Of a stretch of DNA of 45,843 nt, positions 8,057-17,875 are shown one piece after another (within the stretch, counting starts at the first letter, position 1; every line of letters begins with the position of its first letter). The DNA is from Pseudomonas rubra (lineage in GTDB: Bacteria > Pseudomonadota > Gammaproteobacteria > Pseudomonadales > Pseudomonadaceae). The notes under the pieces are model-generated. The model saw nothing but the letters and a program-made list of their open reading frames with translations. It was not told where the DNA came from and made no database searches. The DNA lies in NCBI RefSeq assembly GCF_028656935.1, contig NZ_JAMDGZ010000065.1:1-45843 (forward strand). The letters are read 5' to 3'. Both the position numbers and the translations under genes were made by a program.

Positions 8057-8159
8057 AACGGCGCACAATCGCGCCCCTCTTTGTGTGGCTAAGAGGGGCG
8101 AAGCGTCTGTTTCGCCACTCTCAGCTCTGTTGCAGTCTTGCGAGTGGAGTTGCACCCGG

Positions 8160-9437
8160 ATGAATGAGCAGGCCCCAAGCGTTGAACAACGCTTCGAATC
8201 GACCCCCGCCGCCCTCGGCAGCTGGGCCCGTCAGGACACGACCTGGATGCTGGGTCTGTTTGGCACGGCAATCGGCGCCGGAACCCTGTTCCTGCCAATC
8301 AACGCCGGTCTCGGCGGCTTCTGGCCGCTGCTGATCCTGGCGCTGCTGGCCTTCCCGATGACCTTCTATGCACACCGCGGCCTGACCCGCTTCGTGCTCT
8401 CCGGGCGTGACGGCGCCGACATCACCGACGTGGTCGAAGAGCATTTTGGTATCAGTGCCGGTGCGCTGATCACCCTGCTGTACTTCTGCGCCATTTTCCC
8501 GATCCTGCTGATCTACAGCGTGGCCCTGACCAACACCGTTGGCAGCTTCATGGAGCACCAGTTGCACATCGAGCCACCCCCGCGTGCGGTGTTGTCGTTC
8601 GTGCTGATCCTTGGCCTATTAGCCATCGTGCGCTGCGGCGAGCAGGCCACGGTCAAGGTCATGAGCTGGCTGGTCTATCCGTTCATTGTCGCCCTGGCGT
8701 TCCTCGCGGTGTTCCTGATCCCGCACTGGAGCGGCGGCATCCTCACCACCGCGACCCAGATGCCCTCGGGCTCGGCGTTCCTGCACACCCTGTGGCTGGC
8801 GATCCCGGTGATGGTCTTCTCGTTCAACCATTCGCCGATCATCTCGGCCTTTGCCGTTGACCAGAAACGCCGCTATGGCGTGCACGCCGATGAGCGCAGC
8901 GGGCAGATCCTGTGCCGCGCCCACCTGCTGATGGTGGCCATGGTGATGTTCTTCGTGTTCAGTTGCGTATTGACCCTGACCCCTGCGCAACTGGCCGAAG
9001 CCAAGGCGCAGAACCTGTCGATCCTGTCGTACCTGGCCAACCACTTCAGCAACCCGACCATCGCCTTTGCCGCGCCGCTGATCGCCTTCATCGCCATCGC
9101 CAAGTCGTTTCTGGGCCACTACATCGGCGCCAGCGAAGGCCTCAAGGGCCTGATCGTCAAGACTGGCAAGCGTCCGGGCGCCAAGGCTCTGGACCGCATG
9201 ACCGCAGCCTTCATGCTGATCATCTGCTGGATTGTCGCCACCCTCAACCCGAGCATCCTCGGCATGATCGAGACCCTCGGCGGCCCGGTGATCGCCGCGA
9301 TCCTGTTCCTGATGCCGATGTACGCCATCCGCAAGGTGCCGGCCATGAGCAAGTACCGCGGGCAGATGTCCAACGTCTTCGTCGTTGCCGTAGGCCTGGT
9401 GGCCATTTCGGCGCTGGTTTACTCGCTGCTGAGCTGA
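8160..9437 (+). CDS. SdaC/HAAAP-family amino acid/proton symporter
   Basis: This 425-residue inner-membrane protein has about 11 hydrophobic segments. The first helix, LGLFGTAIGAGTLFLPINAG, is the substrate- and ion-binding motif of the hydroxy/aromatic amino acid permease family (SdaC, TdcC). The frame is open from 8001, but the upstream part translates intergenic repeat sequence. The ATG at 8160 (MNEQAPSVEQRF) has GGAG upstream and gives the normal length. It follows the aminotransferase and shares putative operator repeats with it, so the two may be co-regulated. Serine or aromatic amino acids are the usual family substrates; the substrate here is not determined. Confidence 0.88.
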   Translation: MNEQAPSVEQRFESTPAALGSWARQDTTWMLGLFGTAIGAGTLFLPINAGLGGFWPLLILALLAFPMTFYAHRGLTRFVLSGRDGADITDVVEEHFGISAGALITLLYFCAIFPILLIYSVALTNTVGSFMEHQLHIEPPPRAVLSFVLILGLLAIVRCGEQATVKVMSWLVYPFIVALAFLAVFLIPHWSGGILTTATQMPSGSAFLHTLWLAIPVMVFSFNHSPIISAFAVDQKRRYGVHADERSGQILCRAHLLMVAMVMFFVFSCVLTLTPAQLAEAKAQNLSILSYLANHFSNPTIAFAAPLIAFIAIAKSFLGHYIGASEGLKGLIVKTGKRPGAKALDRMTAAFMLIICWIVATLNPSILGMIETLGGPVIAAILFLMPMYAIRKVPAMSKYRGQMSNVFVVAVGLVAISALVYSLLS

Positions 9438-9446
9438 ACCGCTGGA

Positions 9447-9473
9447 TTCGGGAGCCGGCAATCGGCTCCCGAA
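9447..9473 (+). terminator. Hairpin after permease gene
   Basis: TTCGGGAGCCG and CGGCTCCCGAA form a perfect 11-bp stem with a 5-nt loop starting 10 nt after the permease stop. It is followed by CAACTAAAAATTG rather than a clear T-run, so it is a stable 3' end signal or weak terminator rather than a textbook one. Confidence 0.6.
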
Positions 9474-9597
9474 CAACTAAAAATTGTCCACAAAAGTTGT
9501 CTGGCAATTCAACAATTTAACACCGGCCCATAGGTAGACGGGCACTTTCATGGTTAACTCTGGTCCTTTACTTAACCCCCGCATAAGGACTTCGTTC

Positions 9598-10098
9598 ATG
9601 GCTCAAGTGACTCTTAAAGGCAACCCGGTTCAGGTCAACGGCGAGCTGCCGAAAGTGGGCGCCCAGGCACCTGCGTTTTCCCTGGTCGGTGCAGGCCTGG
9701 CCGATGTGACCCTGGCCTCCCTGGCCGGCAAGCGCAAAGTGCTGAATATCTTCCCAAGCGTCGATACCCCGACCTGCGCAACTTCTGTGCGCAAATTCAA
9801 CGCCCAGGCCAATGATGTCGCCAACACTGTCGTGCTGTGCATCTCTGCCGATCTGCCATTCGCGCAAGCGCGTTTCTGCGGTGCTGAAGGTCTGGAAAAC
9901 GTGCAGAACCTGTCGACCCTGCGTGGCGCTGAGTTCAAGGAAAACTACGGTGTAGCTATCGCTGATGGCCCACTGGCCGGTCTGACTGCCCGCGCCGTGG
10001 TAGTGCTGGATGAGAACGACAAGGTGCTGCACAGCGAACTGGTTGGCGAAATTGCTGAAGAGCCGAACTATGAGGCTGCTCTGGCTGTTCTGAAGTAA
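9598..10098 (+). CDS. tpx: Thiol peroxidase Tpx
   Basis: This 166-residue atypical 2-Cys peroxiredoxin reduces hydroperoxides with thioredoxin. The peroxidatic cysteine is C60 in FPSVDTPTCATSVRKFN and the resolving cysteine is C94 in DLPFAQARFCGAEG. These correspond to C61 and C95 of E. coli Tpx, and the length is normal. The ATG at 9598 has AAGGA 8 nt upstream; the longer frame from 9550 adds sequence with no family match. It stands alone between the permease and the efflux operon, with hairpins or terminators on both sides. Confidence 0.97.
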   Translation: MAQVTLKGNPVQVNGELPKVGAQAPAFSLVGAGLADVTLASLAGKRKVLNIFPSVDTPTCATSVRKFNAQANDVANTVVLCISADLPFAQARFCGAEGLENVQNLSTLRGAEFKENYGVAIADGPLAGLTARAVVVLDENDKVLHSELVGEIAEEPNYEAALAVLK

Positions 10099-10107
10099 TA
10101 GCAAACC

Positions 10108-10206
10108 CGTCGGGACTGCTGCGCAGTCCATCGCTGGCAACGCCAGCTCCCACAATGGTCCTGGGTACGCTGTTCCTGTGGGAGCCGGCCTTGCCGGCGA
10201 TGAAGG
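10108..10206. repeat. Pair of inverted REP elements after tpx
   Basis: CCATCGCTGGCAACGCCAGC with CTCCCACA is followed after a 30-nt spacer by CTGTGGGAGCCGGCCTTGCC and GGCGATG. It has the same two-arm layout as the pair near 3.6 kb, in the opposite order. It fills most of the gap after tpx. Confidence 0.8.
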
Positions 10207-10244
10207 CGACGCGATTATTGTTAGTAATTGCTAAAAGTTGTTGC

Positions 10245-10275
10245 GGCCTGGACATAGTTCAGGCCGTTTTTATTT
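10245..10275 (+). terminator. Rho-independent terminator upstream of the mux operon
   Basis: GGCCTG (10245-10250) pairs with CAGGCC (10260-10265) around a 9-nt loop and is followed by GTTTTTATTT. This is a canonical intrinsic terminator on the plus strand. It closes the tpx unit and insulates the efflux operon that begins at 10390. Confidence 0.75.
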
Positions 10276-10389
10276 ATAGTTCATTACTTTAGCAACGTAA
10301 GCTCAAGGTAAAGTGCCGGTAAAGGCGCTTTGCTTATCCTTCATCAGTGCTTATCGTTCAGCCTCCTCAAAAGAATTCGTTCCCGCACA

Positions 10390-11673
10390 ATGGTCGATCA
10401 ACCCATGCTTTCTCGTTCCCGTTCCCCTCGTCGCTGGCTTGTCGGCCTGCTGATCCTGCTGCTGGCCGCGGCCCTGTGCTGGTGGCTGTGGCCGTCGCCG
10501 GCCGCGCAAAAGGGCGGCGCAGCAGCGGGCGGCAAGGGCGGGCGGCCGGGCTTTGGCGCCTTCGCCGGGCCCGTGCCGGTACGGGTCGAGCCGGCCATCG
10601 TGGGGGATTTCCCGGTTTATCTGAAAGCCCTCGGCACCGTTACCGCCACCAACACCGTCAACGTGCGCAGTCGGGTGGGCGGCGAGCTGGTCAAGGTCAA
10701 CTTCCATGAAGGGCAGAAGGTCAAGGCTGGCGAGCTGCTGGCCGAGATCGACCCGCGCAGCTACCAGATCGCCCTGCAGCAGGCCGAAGGCACCCTGGCG
10801 CAGAATCAGGCGCAATTGAAGAACGCCCAGCTCGACCTGCAGCGCTATAAAGGCTTGTACGCCGAAGACAGTATCGCCAAGCAGACCCTCGACACCCAGC
10901 AGGCGCTGGTCGGCCAGTACCAGGGCACGATCAAGACCAACCAGGCGGCGGTCGGTGACGCCAAGCTCAACCTCGACTTCACCCGCATCCGCGCGCCCAT
11001 CAGCGGCCGCCTGGGCCTGCGCCAGCTCGACCTCGGCAACCTGGTGGCAGCCAACGACGCCACCGCACTGGTGGTCATCACCCAGACCCAGCCGATCACC
11101 GTGGCCTTCACCTTGCCCGAATCGGAACTCAACGCCGTGCTGGCTCGCTACCGCAGCGGTGCCCAGTTGCCCGTCGAGGCCTGGGACCGCAGCGACATCA
11201 AGCAACAGGCGCTCGGCGTGCTGCGCAGCCTCGACAACCAGATCGACACCACCACCGGCACCCTGAAGTTCAAGGCCTATTTCGAGAACCAGGACGAGGC
11301 GCTGTTCCCCAACCAGTTCGTCAACGTGCGGCTGTTGGCCGACACCTTGAAGGGGGTAGTGCTGGCGCCCTCGGCGGCGATCCAGTTCGGTACCGACGGC
11401 TCGTTCGTCTATGTCATGGAAGGCGACAACAGGGTGCGTATCCGCAAGCTCAAGCTGGGTGCCAGTGATGGCGACCTCACGGTGGTCAGCGAAGGCCTGG
11501 CCAAGGGCGAGCGAGTGGTGCTCGAAGGCACCGACCGCCTGCGCGATGGCAGTGACGTCGAGGTGGTCAACGACAGCGCCGAAGTACCGGTCACCCCAGG
11601 CCAGCACCTGCAGGGCCAGGACAAGAAGGAAGCCTCGGCCGTTAATGGCGCACAGGGCAAGGCCGGCGCATGA
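10390..11673 (+). CDS. muxA: RND efflux periplasmic adaptor MuxA (MdtA family)
   Basis: This 427-residue membrane-fusion protein is anchored by an N-terminal hydrophobic segment (WLVGLLILLLAAALCWWLW). The lipoyl/barrel-sandwich halves (VNVRSRVGGELVKVNFHEGQ and IRAPISGRLGLRQLDLGN) flank a coiled-coil hairpin at about residues 130-195. The beta-barrel and membrane-proximal domains follow. It would bridge the two inner-membrane pumps and the OpmB channel. The ATG at 10390 (MVDQPML) is the preferred start though its ribosome site is weak; the ATG at 10405 is an alternative. The next gene's ATG overlaps the stop. In P. aeruginosa MuxABC-OpmB handles several antibiotics; that substrate range is not shown here. 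Confidence 0.93.
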   Translation: MVDQPMLSRSRSPRRWLVGLLILLLAAALCWWLWPSPAAQKGGAAAGGKGGRPGFGAFAGPVPVRVEPAIVGDFPVYLKALGTVTATNTVNVRSRVGGELVKVNFHEGQKVKAGELLAEIDPRSYQIALQQAEGTLAQNQAQLKNAQLDLQRYKGLYAEDSIAKQTLDTQQALVGQYQGTIKTNQAAVGDAKLNLDFTRIRAPISGRLGLRQLDLGNLVAANDATALVVITQTQPITVAFTLPESELNAVLARYRSGAQLPVEAWDRSDIKQQALGVLRSLDNQIDTTTGTLKFKAYFENQDEALFPNQFVNVRLLADTLKGVVLAPSAAIQFGTDGSFVYVMEGDNRVRIRKLKLGASDGDLTVVSEGLAKGERVVLEGTDRLRDGSDVEVVNDSAEVPVTPGQHLQGQDKKEASAVNGAQGKAGA

Positions 11674-14600
11674 ACCTCTCGCGGCTGTTCATCCTGCGCC
11701 CGGTGGCGACCACCCTGAGCATGCTGGCCATCGTCCTGGCTGGCCTGATCGCCTACAAGATGCTGCCCGTGGCGGCCTTGCCCCAGGTCGATTACCCGAC
11801 CATCCGGGTCATGACCCTGTACCCCGGCGCCAGCCCCCAGGTGATGACCAGTGCGGTCACCGCGCCCCTTGAGCGTCAGTTCGGGCAGATGCCCGGGCTG
11901 ACCCAGATGGCCTCGACCAGCTCCGGCGGCGCCTCGGTGCTGACCCTGCGCTTCAGCCTGGACATGAACATGGACGTGGCCGAGCAACAGGTGCAGGCGG
12001 CGATCAACGCTGCCAGCAATCTGTTGCCCAGCGACTTGCCGGCACCGCCGGTGTACAACAAGGTCAACCCGGCCGACACCCCGGTGCTGACCCTGGCGAT
12101 TGCCTCGCAAACCATGCCGCTGCCCAAGCTCAACGACTTGGTCGACACCCGGGTCGCGCAAAAAATCGCCCAGATCGGCGGCGTCGGCATGGTCAGCATC
12201 GCCGGCGGCCAGCGCCAGGCGGTGCGGATCAAGGTCAACCCCGACGCCCTGGCCGCAGCCGGGCTCAACCTGGCCGACGTGCGCAGCCTGATCGGTGCCT
12301 CCAACGTCAACCAGCCCAAAGGCAACTTCGACGGCCCGACCCGGGTCTCGATGCTCGATGCCAACGACCAGCTGCGCTCGCCCGAGGAATACGCCAACCT
12401 CATCCTCGCCTACAACAACGGCGCGCCGCTGCGCCTCAAGGACGTCGCCGAGATCGTCGATGGCGCCGAGAACGAGCGCCTGGCGGCCTGGGCCAACCAG
12501 AACCAGGCGGTGCTGCTGAACATCCAGCGCCAACCCGGGGCCAACGTCATCGAGGTGGTCGACCGGATCAAGGCCATGCTGCCGTCGATCACCGACAACC
12601 TGCCGGCGGGCCTGGACGTCACGGTACTCACCGATCGCACCCAGACCATCCGCGCCTCGGTCAAGGACGTCCAGCATGAGCTGCTGATCGCCATTGCCCT
12701 GGTGGTGATGGTCACCTTCGTGTTCCTGCGCCGGGTCAGCGCCACGATCATTCCATCGGTGGCTGTGCCGCTGTCGCTGATCGGCACCTTCGCGGTGATG
12801 CACCTGGCCGGCTTTTCGATCAACAACCTGACGCTGATGGCGCTGACCATCGCCACCGGCTTTGTGGTCGACGATGCCATCGTCATGCTGGAAAACATCT
12901 CGCGGCATATCGAAGAGGGCGAAACGCCGATGCAGGCAGCGCTCAAGGGCGCCCGGCAAATCGGCTTTACCCTGATCTCGCTGACCTTCTCGCTGATCGC
13001 GGTGCTGATCCCGCTGCTGTTCATGGCCGATGTGGTTGGCCGGCTATTCCGCGAGTTCGCCATTACCCTGGCGGTGGCGATCCTGATTTCCCTGGTGGTG
13101 TCGCTGACCCTGACGCCAATGATGTGCGCGCGCTTGCTCAAGCGTGAGCCCAAGGAGGAAGAGCAGGGGCGCTTCTACCGGGCCAGCGGTGCCTGGATCG
13201 ACTGGATGATCGACTACTACGGCCGTGGCCTGCAGTGGGTGCTCAGGCACCAGCCGCTGACCCTGCTGGTGGCCGTGGCCACCCTGGGCCTGACCGTGCT
13301 GCTGTACCTGGTGGTGCCCAAGGGCTTTTTCCCGGTGCAGGACACCGGGGTGATCCAGGGTATTTCCGAGGCGCCGCAGTCGGTGTCGTTCACAGCCATG
13401 AGCCAGCGCCAGCAGCAGCTTAGCGCAGTGATTCTCAAGGACCCGGCGGTGCAGAGCCTGTCGTCCTATATCGGCGTGGATGGCGACAACGCCACGCTCA
13501 ACAGCGGCCGCCTGCTGATCAACCTCAAGCCCCATGGCGAGCGCGACCTGACTGCCGCCCAGGTGATTGCCCGGCTGCAGCCGGAAGTCGACAAACTGCT
13601 TGGCATTCGCCTGTTCATGCAGCCGGTGCAGGATCTGAGCATCGAGGACCGGGTCAGCCGTACCCAGTACCAGTTCAGCCTGTCATCGCCTGATGCCGAG
13701 CTGCTGGCGCAGTGGAGCGGCAAGCTGGTCGATGCCCTGCAGCAGCGCCCGGAGCTGACCGATGTCGCCAGCGACCTACAGGACAAGGGCCTGCAGGTGT
13801 ACCTGGTGATCGACCGCGACGCCGCCAGCCGCCTGGGCATCAACGTCGCCGACATCACCAACGCCCTGTACGACGCCTTCGGCCAGCGGCAGATCTCGAC
13901 CATCTACACCCAGGCCAGCCAGTACCGCGTGGTGCTGCAGGCCGAGGCTGCGTCGAGCATCGGCCCGCAGGTGCTGGAGCAGATTCACGTCAAGGCCAGC
14001 GATGGCGGCCAGGTGCGCCTGTCGAGCCTGGCGCGCATCGAGCAGCGCCAGGCGCAGCTGGCGATTGCCCATATAGGCCAGTTCCCGGCGGTAATGATGT
14101 CGTTCAACCTCGGTGACGGCGTGGCCCTGGGCGAAGCGGTCAAGGTCATCGAGCAGGTACAGCAGGACATCGGTATGCCGGTGGGCGTGCAAACCCGCTT
14201 CCAGGGCGCGGCCGAAGCCTTCCAGGCCTCGCTGTCGAGCACCTTGCTGCTGATCCTGGCGGCAGTGGTGACCATGTACATCGTGCTTGGCGTGCTCTAC
14301 GAGAGCTACATCCACCCGGTGACCATCCTCTCGACCTTGCCGTCGGCGGCGGTCGGGGCCTTGCTGGCGCTGATCCTCTCCGGTAACGACCTGGGCATGA
14401 TCGCCATCATCGGCATCATCCTGCTGATCGGCATCGTCAAGAAGAACGCGATCATGATGATCGACTTCGCCCTTGAAGCCGAACGCAACCAGGGCATGGC
14501 CCCCGAGGCGGCCATCTACCAGGCGGCGTTGCTGCGCTTTCGGCCGATCCTGATGACTACCCTGGCGGCGTTGTTCGGCGCCATCCCGTTGATGCTCGCC

Positions 14601-14771
14601 ACCGGCTCCGGCGCCGAGTTGCGCCAACCACTGGGCCTGGTGATGGTCGGCGGGTTGCTGGTCAGCCAGGTGCTGACGCTTTTCACCACACCGGTCATCT
14701 ATCTGTACTTCGATCGCCTGGCGCGGCGCTGGCGCCGCGAGCCTGATGCCGTGGTGCAGGCCAAGCCATGA
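11670..14771 (+). CDS. muxB: RND efflux pump MuxB (MdtB family)
   Basis: This is a 1033-residue inner-membrane RND pump with two repeats of a periplasmic loop between helices 1-2 and 7-8. The proton-relay residues are present: the Asp pair in helix 4 (GFVVDDAIVMLENISRH) and the lysine in helix 10 (LIGIVKKNAIMMIDFAL). The start MNLSRLFILRPVATTLSMLA is typical. The ATG overlaps the muxA stop by 4 nt, and its own stop overlaps the muxC start, so translation is coupled. MuxB and MuxC act together as a heteromultimeric pump in the known homologues. The length is as expected and no disruption is seen. Confidence 0.95.
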   Translation: MNLSRLFILRPVATTLSMLAIVLAGLIAYKMLPVAALPQVDYPTIRVMTLYPGASPQVMTSAVTAPLERQFGQMPGLTQMASTSSGGASVLTLRFSLDMNMDVAEQQVQAAINAASNLLPSDLPAPPVYNKVNPADTPVLTLAIASQTMPLPKLNDLVDTRVAQKIAQIGGVGMVSIAGGQRQAVRIKVNPDALAAAGLNLADVRSLIGASNVNQPKGNFDGPTRVSMLDANDQLRSPEEYANLILAYNNGAPLRLKDVAEIVDGAENERLAAWANQNQAVLLNIQRQPGANVIEVVDRIKAMLPSITDNLPAGLDVTVLTDRTQTIRASVKDVQHELLIAIALVVMVTFVFLRRVSATIIPSVAVPLSLIGTFAVMHLAGFSINNLTLMALTIATGFVVDDAIVMLENISRHIEEGETPMQAALKGARQIGFTLISLTFSLIAVLIPLLFMADVVGRLFREFAITLAVAILISLVVSLTLTPMMCARLLKREPKEEEQGRFYRASGAWIDWMIDYYGRGLQWVLRHQPLTLLVAVATLGLTVLLYLVVPKGFFPVQDTGVIQGISEAPQSVSFTAMSQRQQQLSAVILKDPAVQSLSSYIGVDGDNATLNSGRLLINLKPHGERDLTAAQVIARLQPEVDKLLGIRLFMQPVQDLSIEDRVSRTQYQFSLSSPDAELLAQWSGKLVDALQQRPELTDVASDLQDKGLQVYLVIDRDAASRLGINVADITNALYDAFGQRQISTIYTQASQYRVVLQAEAASSIGPQVLEQIHVKASDGGQVRLSSLARIEQRQAQLAIAHIGQFPAVMMSFNLGDGVALGEAVKVIEQVQQDIGMPVGVQTRFQGAAEAFQASLSSTLLLILAAVVTMYIVLGVLYESYIHPVTILSTLPSAAVGALLALILSGNDLGMIAIIGIILLIGIVKKNAIMMIDFALEAERNQGMAPEAAIYQAALLRFRPILMTTLAALFGAIPLMLATGSGAELRQPLGLVMVGGLLVSQVLTLFTTPVIYLYFDRLARRWRREPDAVVQAKP

Positions 14772-17700
14772 ACCTGTCCGCACCGTTCATCCGCCGTCCG
14801 GTGGCGACCATGCTGCTGAGCCTGGCGATCATGCTGCTCGGGGGCGTCAGCTTCGGCCTGTTGCCGGTGGCGCCGTTGCCACAGATCGAATTCCCTGTGA
14901 TCGTGGTCCAGGCCAACCTACCGGGCGCCAGCCCCGAGGTCATGGCGGCGACCGTGGCCACGCCGCTGGAACGCTCGATGGGGGCAATCTCCGGGGTCAC
15001 CACCCTGACCAGCGGCTCCAGCCAGGGCTCGACCCGGGTGATCCTCGGCTTCGACCAGGGCCGCGACATCGATGCCGCCGCGCGTGAGGTACAGGCGGCG
15101 ATCAACGCCTCGCGCAACCTGCTGCCCAGTGGCATGCGCAGCATGCCCACCTACAAGAAATTCAACCCGTCCCAGGCGCCGATCATGGTCCTGGCACTGA
15201 CCTCCAGCGTGCTGCAAAAGGGCCAGCTGTACGACCTGGCCTCGACCATTCTGTCCCAGAGCCTGTCCCAGGTGCCGGGGGTAGGTGAGGTGCAGATCGG
15301 CGGCAGTTCGCTGCCGGCGGTGCGCGTCGAGCTCGAACCGCAGTTGCTCAACCAGTATGGCGTGGCCCTGGATGACGTGCGCCAGACCATCGCCAACGCC
15401 AACCAGCGTCGGCCCAAGGGCTTTATCGAAGACGGCCAGCGCAACTGGCAGGTGCAGGCCAACGATCAGTTGGAGAAAGCCAAGGACTACGAACCGCTGG
15501 TGATTCGCTACCAGGACGGCGCGGTGCTGCGCCTGAGCCATGTGGCCAAGGTCAGCGACGCGGTGGAGAACCGCTACAACAGCGGTTTCTTCAACGACCA
15601 GGACGCGGTGCTGCTGGTGATCAACCGCCAGACCGGCGCCAACATCATCGAGACCGTGAACAAGATCAAGGAGCAGTTGCCGGCCCTGGAGTCGCTTATG
15701 CCCGCCAGCGTCAAACTGGACGTGGCCATGGACCGCTCGCCGGTGATCAAGGCGACCCTCGCAGAAGCCGAGCACACCCTGATCATCGCCGTGGTCCTGG
15801 TGATCCTGGTGGTGTTTCTGTTTCTCGGTAACCTGCGCGCCTCGCTGATCCCGACCCTGGCGGTACCGGTGTCCCTGGTGGGCACCTTCGCCGCCATGTA
15901 CCTGTGCGGCTTTTCGCTGAACAACCTGTCGCTGATGGCGCTGATTCTTGCCACGGGCCTGGTGGTCGATGACGCCATCGTGGTGCTGGAGAACATCTCC
16001 CGGCATATCGACGACGGCGTGCCGCCGATGCGCGCCGCCTACATGGGCTCCAAGGAAGTCGGTTTCACCTTGCTGTCGATGAACCTGTCGCTGGTGGTGG
16101 TGTTCGTCTCGATCCTGTTCATGGGCGGCATTGTCGGCTCGCTGTTCCGCGAGTTCTCCATCACCCTGGCGGTGGCGATCCTGGTGTCCTTGCTGGTGTC
16201 CCTGACCCTCACGCCGATGCTCTGCGCGCGCTGGCTCAAGGCCCAGCCAGAGGGCGAACAGACCCGCCTGCAGCGCTGGAGCGAGCAGCTCAACCAGCGC
16301 ATGATGGCCGGCTACGGGCGCAGTCTGGACTGGGTCATGCGTCATCGACGCCTGACCGTACTGAGCCTGCTGGTGACCATCGCGGTCAACATCGCCCTGT
16401 ACGTGGTGGTGCCCAAGACCTTCCTGCCGCAGCAGGATACCGGCCAGCTGATGGGCTTTGTCCGCGGCGACGACGGCCTGTCGTTCCAGGTCATGCAGCC
16501 GAAGATGGAAATCTACCGCCGCGCCTTGCTGGCCGACCCTGCGGTGGAGAGCGTCGCCGGCTTCATCGGTGGCAACAGCGGCACCAACAACGCCATGGTG
16601 CTGGTGCGCCTCAAGCCGATCAGCGAGCGCAAGGTCTCGGCGCAGAAGATCATCGAGCGCCTGCGCAAAGAGATGCCCAAGGTGCCGGGTGGCCGACTGT
16701 TCTTGATGGCCGACCAGGACCTGCAGTTCGGCGGCGGCCGCGACCAGAGCACCTCGCAGTTCCTCTACACCCTGCAAAGCAGCGAGTTGTCGGCCCTGCG
16801 CGAGTGGTACCCGAAGGTGGTCGCAGCGTTCAAGGCGCTGCCGGAGCTGACCGCCATCGACGCTCGCGAAGGTGGCGGCACCCAGCAGATTACTCTGGTG
16901 GTCGACCGCGAACAGGCCAAGCGCCTGGGCATCGACATGAGCATGGTCACCTCGGTGCTCAACAACGCCTACAGCCAGCGACAGATCTCGACCATCTATG
17001 ACAGCCTCAACCAGTACCAGGTAGTGATGGAGATCAACCCCAAGTACGCCCAGGACCCGCGCACCCTGGAACAGGTCCAGGTGATCACCGCCGAGGGCGC
17101 CCGGGTGCCGCTGGCGACCTTCGCCCACTACGAGAACAGCCTGGCTGACGACCGTGTCAGTCACGAAGGCCAGTTCGCCTCCGAGAGCATCAACTTCGAC
17201 ATCGCCGAAGGCTACAGCCAGGACCAGGCCATGGCCGCAGTGGAGCGGGCAGTGGCCAAGGTCGGCTTGCCCGAAGACGTGATCGCCAAGATCGGCGGCA
17301 CCGGCGATGCCTTCGCCGAAAGCCAGAAGGGTCAGCCGTTCATGATCCTCGGCGCCTTGCTGGCGGTGTACCTGGTGCTGGGCATCCTCTACGAAAGCTA
17401 CATTCACCCGCTGACCATCCTCTCGACCCTGCCATCGGCCGGGGTAGGAGCCTTGCTCACCTTGTATGTGGTTGGCAGCGAGTTCAGCCTGATCTCCCTG
17501 CTGGGCCTGTTCCTGCTGATCGGCGTGGTGAAGAAGAACGCGATCATGATGATCGACCTGGCCCTGCAACTGGAGCGCCACGAACAGCTGAGCCCGGAGG
17601 AGTCGATCCGCTGTGCCTGCCTGCTGCGCCTGCGGCCGATCCTGATGACCACCCTGGCGGCCATCCTCGGCGCCTTGCCGCTGCTGCTCAGCCACGCCGA

Positions 17701-17875
17701 AGGCGCCGAAATGCGCCAGCCCCTGGGCCTGACCATCATCGGCGGGCTGGTCTTTAGCCAGATCCTCACGCTTTACACCACCCCGGTGGTCTACCTCTAT
17801 CTGGACCGCTTGCGCCATCGCTTCAACCGCTGGCGCGGCGTGCGTACCGACGCTGCTTTGGAAACCCCGCTATGA
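14768..17875 (+). CDS. muxC: RND efflux pump MuxC (MdtC family)
   Basis: This 1035-residue RND pump is a paralogue of the preceding gene. It has the helix 4 Asp pair (GLVVDDAIVVLENISRH) and the helix 10 lysine (LIGVVKKNAIMMIDLAL). The start, MNLSAPFIRRPVATMLLSLA, is that of the MdtC branch. Its ATG overlaps the muxB stop and its stop overlaps the opmB start, giving a tightly packed four-gene operon. The second pump subunit is needed with MuxB for full activity in characterised systems. Confidence 0.95.
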   Translation: MNLSAPFIRRPVATMLLSLAIMLLGGVSFGLLPVAPLPQIEFPVIVVQANLPGASPEVMAATVATPLERSMGAISGVTTLTSGSSQGSTRVILGFDQGRDIDAAAREVQAAINASRNLLPSGMRSMPTYKKFNPSQAPIMVLALTSSVLQKGQLYDLASTILSQSLSQVPGVGEVQIGGSSLPAVRVELEPQLLNQYGVALDDVRQTIANANQRRPKGFIEDGQRNWQVQANDQLEKAKDYEPLVIRYQDGAVLRLSHVAKVSDAVENRYNSGFFNDQDAVLLVINRQTGANIIETVNKIKEQLPALESLMPASVKLDVAMDRSPVIKATLAEAEHTLIIAVVLVILVVFLFLGNLRASLIPTLAVPVSLVGTFAAMYLCGFSLNNLSLMALILATGLVVDDAIVVLENISRHIDDGVPPMRAAYMGSKEVGFTLLSMNLSLVVVFVSILFMGGIVGSLFREFSITLAVAILVSLLVSLTLTPMLCARWLKAQPEGEQTRLQRWSEQLNQRMMAGYGRSLDWVMRHRRLTVLSLLVTIAVNIALYVVVPKTFLPQQDTGQLMGFVRGDDGLSFQVMQPKMEIYRRALLADPAVESVAGFIGGNSGTNNAMVLVRLKPISERKVSAQKIIERLRKEMPKVPGGRLFLMADQDLQFGGGRDQSTSQFLYTLQSSELSALREWYPKVVAAFKALPELTAIDAREGGGTQQITLVVDREQAKRLGIDMSMVTSVLNNAYSQRQISTIYDSLNQYQVVMEINPKYAQDPRTLEQVQVITAEGARVPLATFAHYENSLADDRVSHEGQFASESINFDIAEGYSQDQAMAAVERAVAKVGLPEDVIAKIGGTGDAFAESQKGQPFMILGALLAVYLVLGILYESYIHPLTILSTLPSAGVGALLTLYVVGSEFSLISLLGLFLLIGVVKKNAIMMIDLALQLERHEQLSPEESIRCACLLRLRPILMTTLAAILGALPLLLSHAEGAEMRQPLGLTIIGGLVFSQILTLYTTPVVYLYLDRLRHRFNRWRGVRTDAALETPL

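Noticed and set aside
6623..8155. Minus-strand frame of 510 codons opposite the aminotransferase
   Set aside because: It spans a REP pair and a complete, well-supported plus-strand enzyme gene; no protein family features are visible.
8001..8159. 53-codon N-terminal extension of the permease
   Set aside because: It translates repeat-rich intergenic DNA. The family start and a ribosome site are at 8160.
14918..17818. Long minus-strand frame of 966 codons opposite muxC
   Set aside because: It mirrors the codon pattern of the real pump gene, is rich in His, Gln, Arg and Gly, and has no domain signature. Similar mirror frames lie opposite muxA, muxB, the aminotransferase and the permease.
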